Assembly: GCA_942490855.1 (NCBI GenBank)
Contig: CALNYS010000005.1
Location: 62,001-126,000, forward strand
DNA length: 64,000 nucleotides
Reading direction: 5' to 3'
DNA from: CALNYS01 sp942490855
GTDB lineage: Bacteria; Planctomycetota; Phycisphaerae; Phycisphaerales; UBA1924
Position 1 is the stretch's first letter. Each line of letters starts with the position of its first letter. This document shows positions 63,540 to 64,000 of this stretch, one piece after another. Below the pieces are notes generated by a model. That model was not told where the DNA came from and did not search any database. It saw nothing but the letters and a program-made list of their open reading frames with translations. Both the position numbers and the translations under genes were made by a program.

Positions 63540-63656
63540 CTCACTTCTATACCTAACCGTTCCCGTCCACGCTATCCCCCGAGCATGGGGCGGGCGCCGC
63601 GGAATCCCTCACGCGCGCCGGAACCGTGGCGGCGCCCCCACGAATAGACTTCCGCC

Positions 63657-64000
63657 ATGCGGACACCACTCGCCATCGCCGCGGCCGCGGCCGCGCTGAC
63701 GACCTCGGCCGCGGCCGCGCCGCCCGCCGAACTCCCGACCCCCACCGCCCCATCTGAGCCCGTGCTGCGCACGACGTCCGAGCGGGCGTGGACGCTGGCG
63801 CTCCGCTACCGGGCGGCGAACGACGGCTTCGCGAACCGCGGGCGACGCGGGCGGTACGCGCCGGGGGCGAAGGTCAGCGGGCAGGTGTTCGACATCGGGC
63901 GCGCGGCCGTGGTGGTCCCGGCGATCGACGCGAGCGCCACGCACACGGCCGCCGGCGAGGCGTCGGCGGTGTGGCGGATCGACGGGCGCGCGGTGGATAA
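63657..64000 (+). CDS. Secreted protein, partial (5' end only)
   Basis: From the ATG at 63657 the frame stays open to the window end. It starts with an Ala-rich signal peptide (M-R-T-P-L-A-I-A-A-A-A-A-A-L-T-T-S-A-A-A-A) and then reads W-T-L-A-L-R-Y-R-A-A-N-D-G-F-A-N-R-G-R-R-G-R-Y-A-P-G-A-K-V. No family is recognised in 114 codons. It is divergent from the ComM gene, 117 bases away. Confidence 0.65.
   Translation, partial: MRTPLAIAAAAAALTTSAAAAPPAELPTPTAPSEPVLRTTSERAWTLALRYRAANDGFANRGRRGRYAPGAKVSGQVFDIGRAAVVVPAIDASATHTAAGEASAVWRIDGRAVD

Overview
The window is high-GC bacterial chromosome whose gene content points to a planctomycete, most likely the Phycisphaerae. The signs are: many secreted proteins ending in a paired dockerin-like tail (D-x-N-x-D-x-x-x-D-x-A-D-L-A-x-L-L-A-x-W-G), FG-GAP and HAF repeat proteins with typical signal peptides, a MoxR/DUF58/vWA operon, and an ECF sigma factor of the kind abundant in planctomycetes. 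This placement is inferred from protein architecture only; no rRNA or tRNA gene was seen.

Layout. 0-3 kb: a copper module (thioredoxin-like fragment, CsoR repressor, a G/C-tract operator and a divergent CopA Cu+ ATPase). 3.1-20.2 kb: an isolated small ORF, then a cluster of secreted repeat proteins. These are two paralogous FG-GAP proteins with 14 repeats each, a trypsin-like protease with an FTP-type propeptide, a HAF-repeat protein, a lipase-like hydrolase, a frameshifted FG-GAP protein and a second HAF-like protein. 20.7-32.7 kb: an eight-gene, translationally coupled operon with a MoxR AAA+ ATPase, DUF58, BatA-like and vWA proteins around an ABC exporter. 32.8-39.8 kb: a sulfotransferase-like protein paired with a class IV aminotransferase homologue lacking the expected lysine, an ECF sigma factor, a group II PLP decarboxylase, an SDR/DUF2867 protein and RecQ. 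40-46.4 kb: a large VCBS/FG-GAP dockerin protein, an exported MsrB-MsrA fusion and an Arg-rich exported TPR-like protein.

46.5-48.7 kb: a visibly AT-richer two-gene island coding for a DGQHR (DndB-like) protein and an overlapping HEPN-like protein with an RX4-6H motif. It has its own promoter, with an inverted repeat over the -10, and is the best candidate for an undescribed mobile or defence-type system. 48.8-54.4 kb: Ffh, convergent with a ribH-nusB-ftsY-histidine kinase-response regulator operon. 54.5-57.2 kb: asnS, which carries a frameshift and is cut off by a 270-base poly-G stretch that looks like a sequencing or assembly artefact; the 3' part of another dockerin protein follows. 57.2-64 kb: an ArsR/SRPBCC pair, another FG-GAP dockerin protein, a Y-family DNA polymerase, a HAD phosphatase, a ComM/YifB ATPase and the start of a secreted protein.

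Several genes carry frameshifts in short GC-alternating runs, and the poly-G block sits inside a broken essential gene. The sequence is therefore probably a draft or metagenome assembly, and 'pseudogene' calls here may be sequencing errors.
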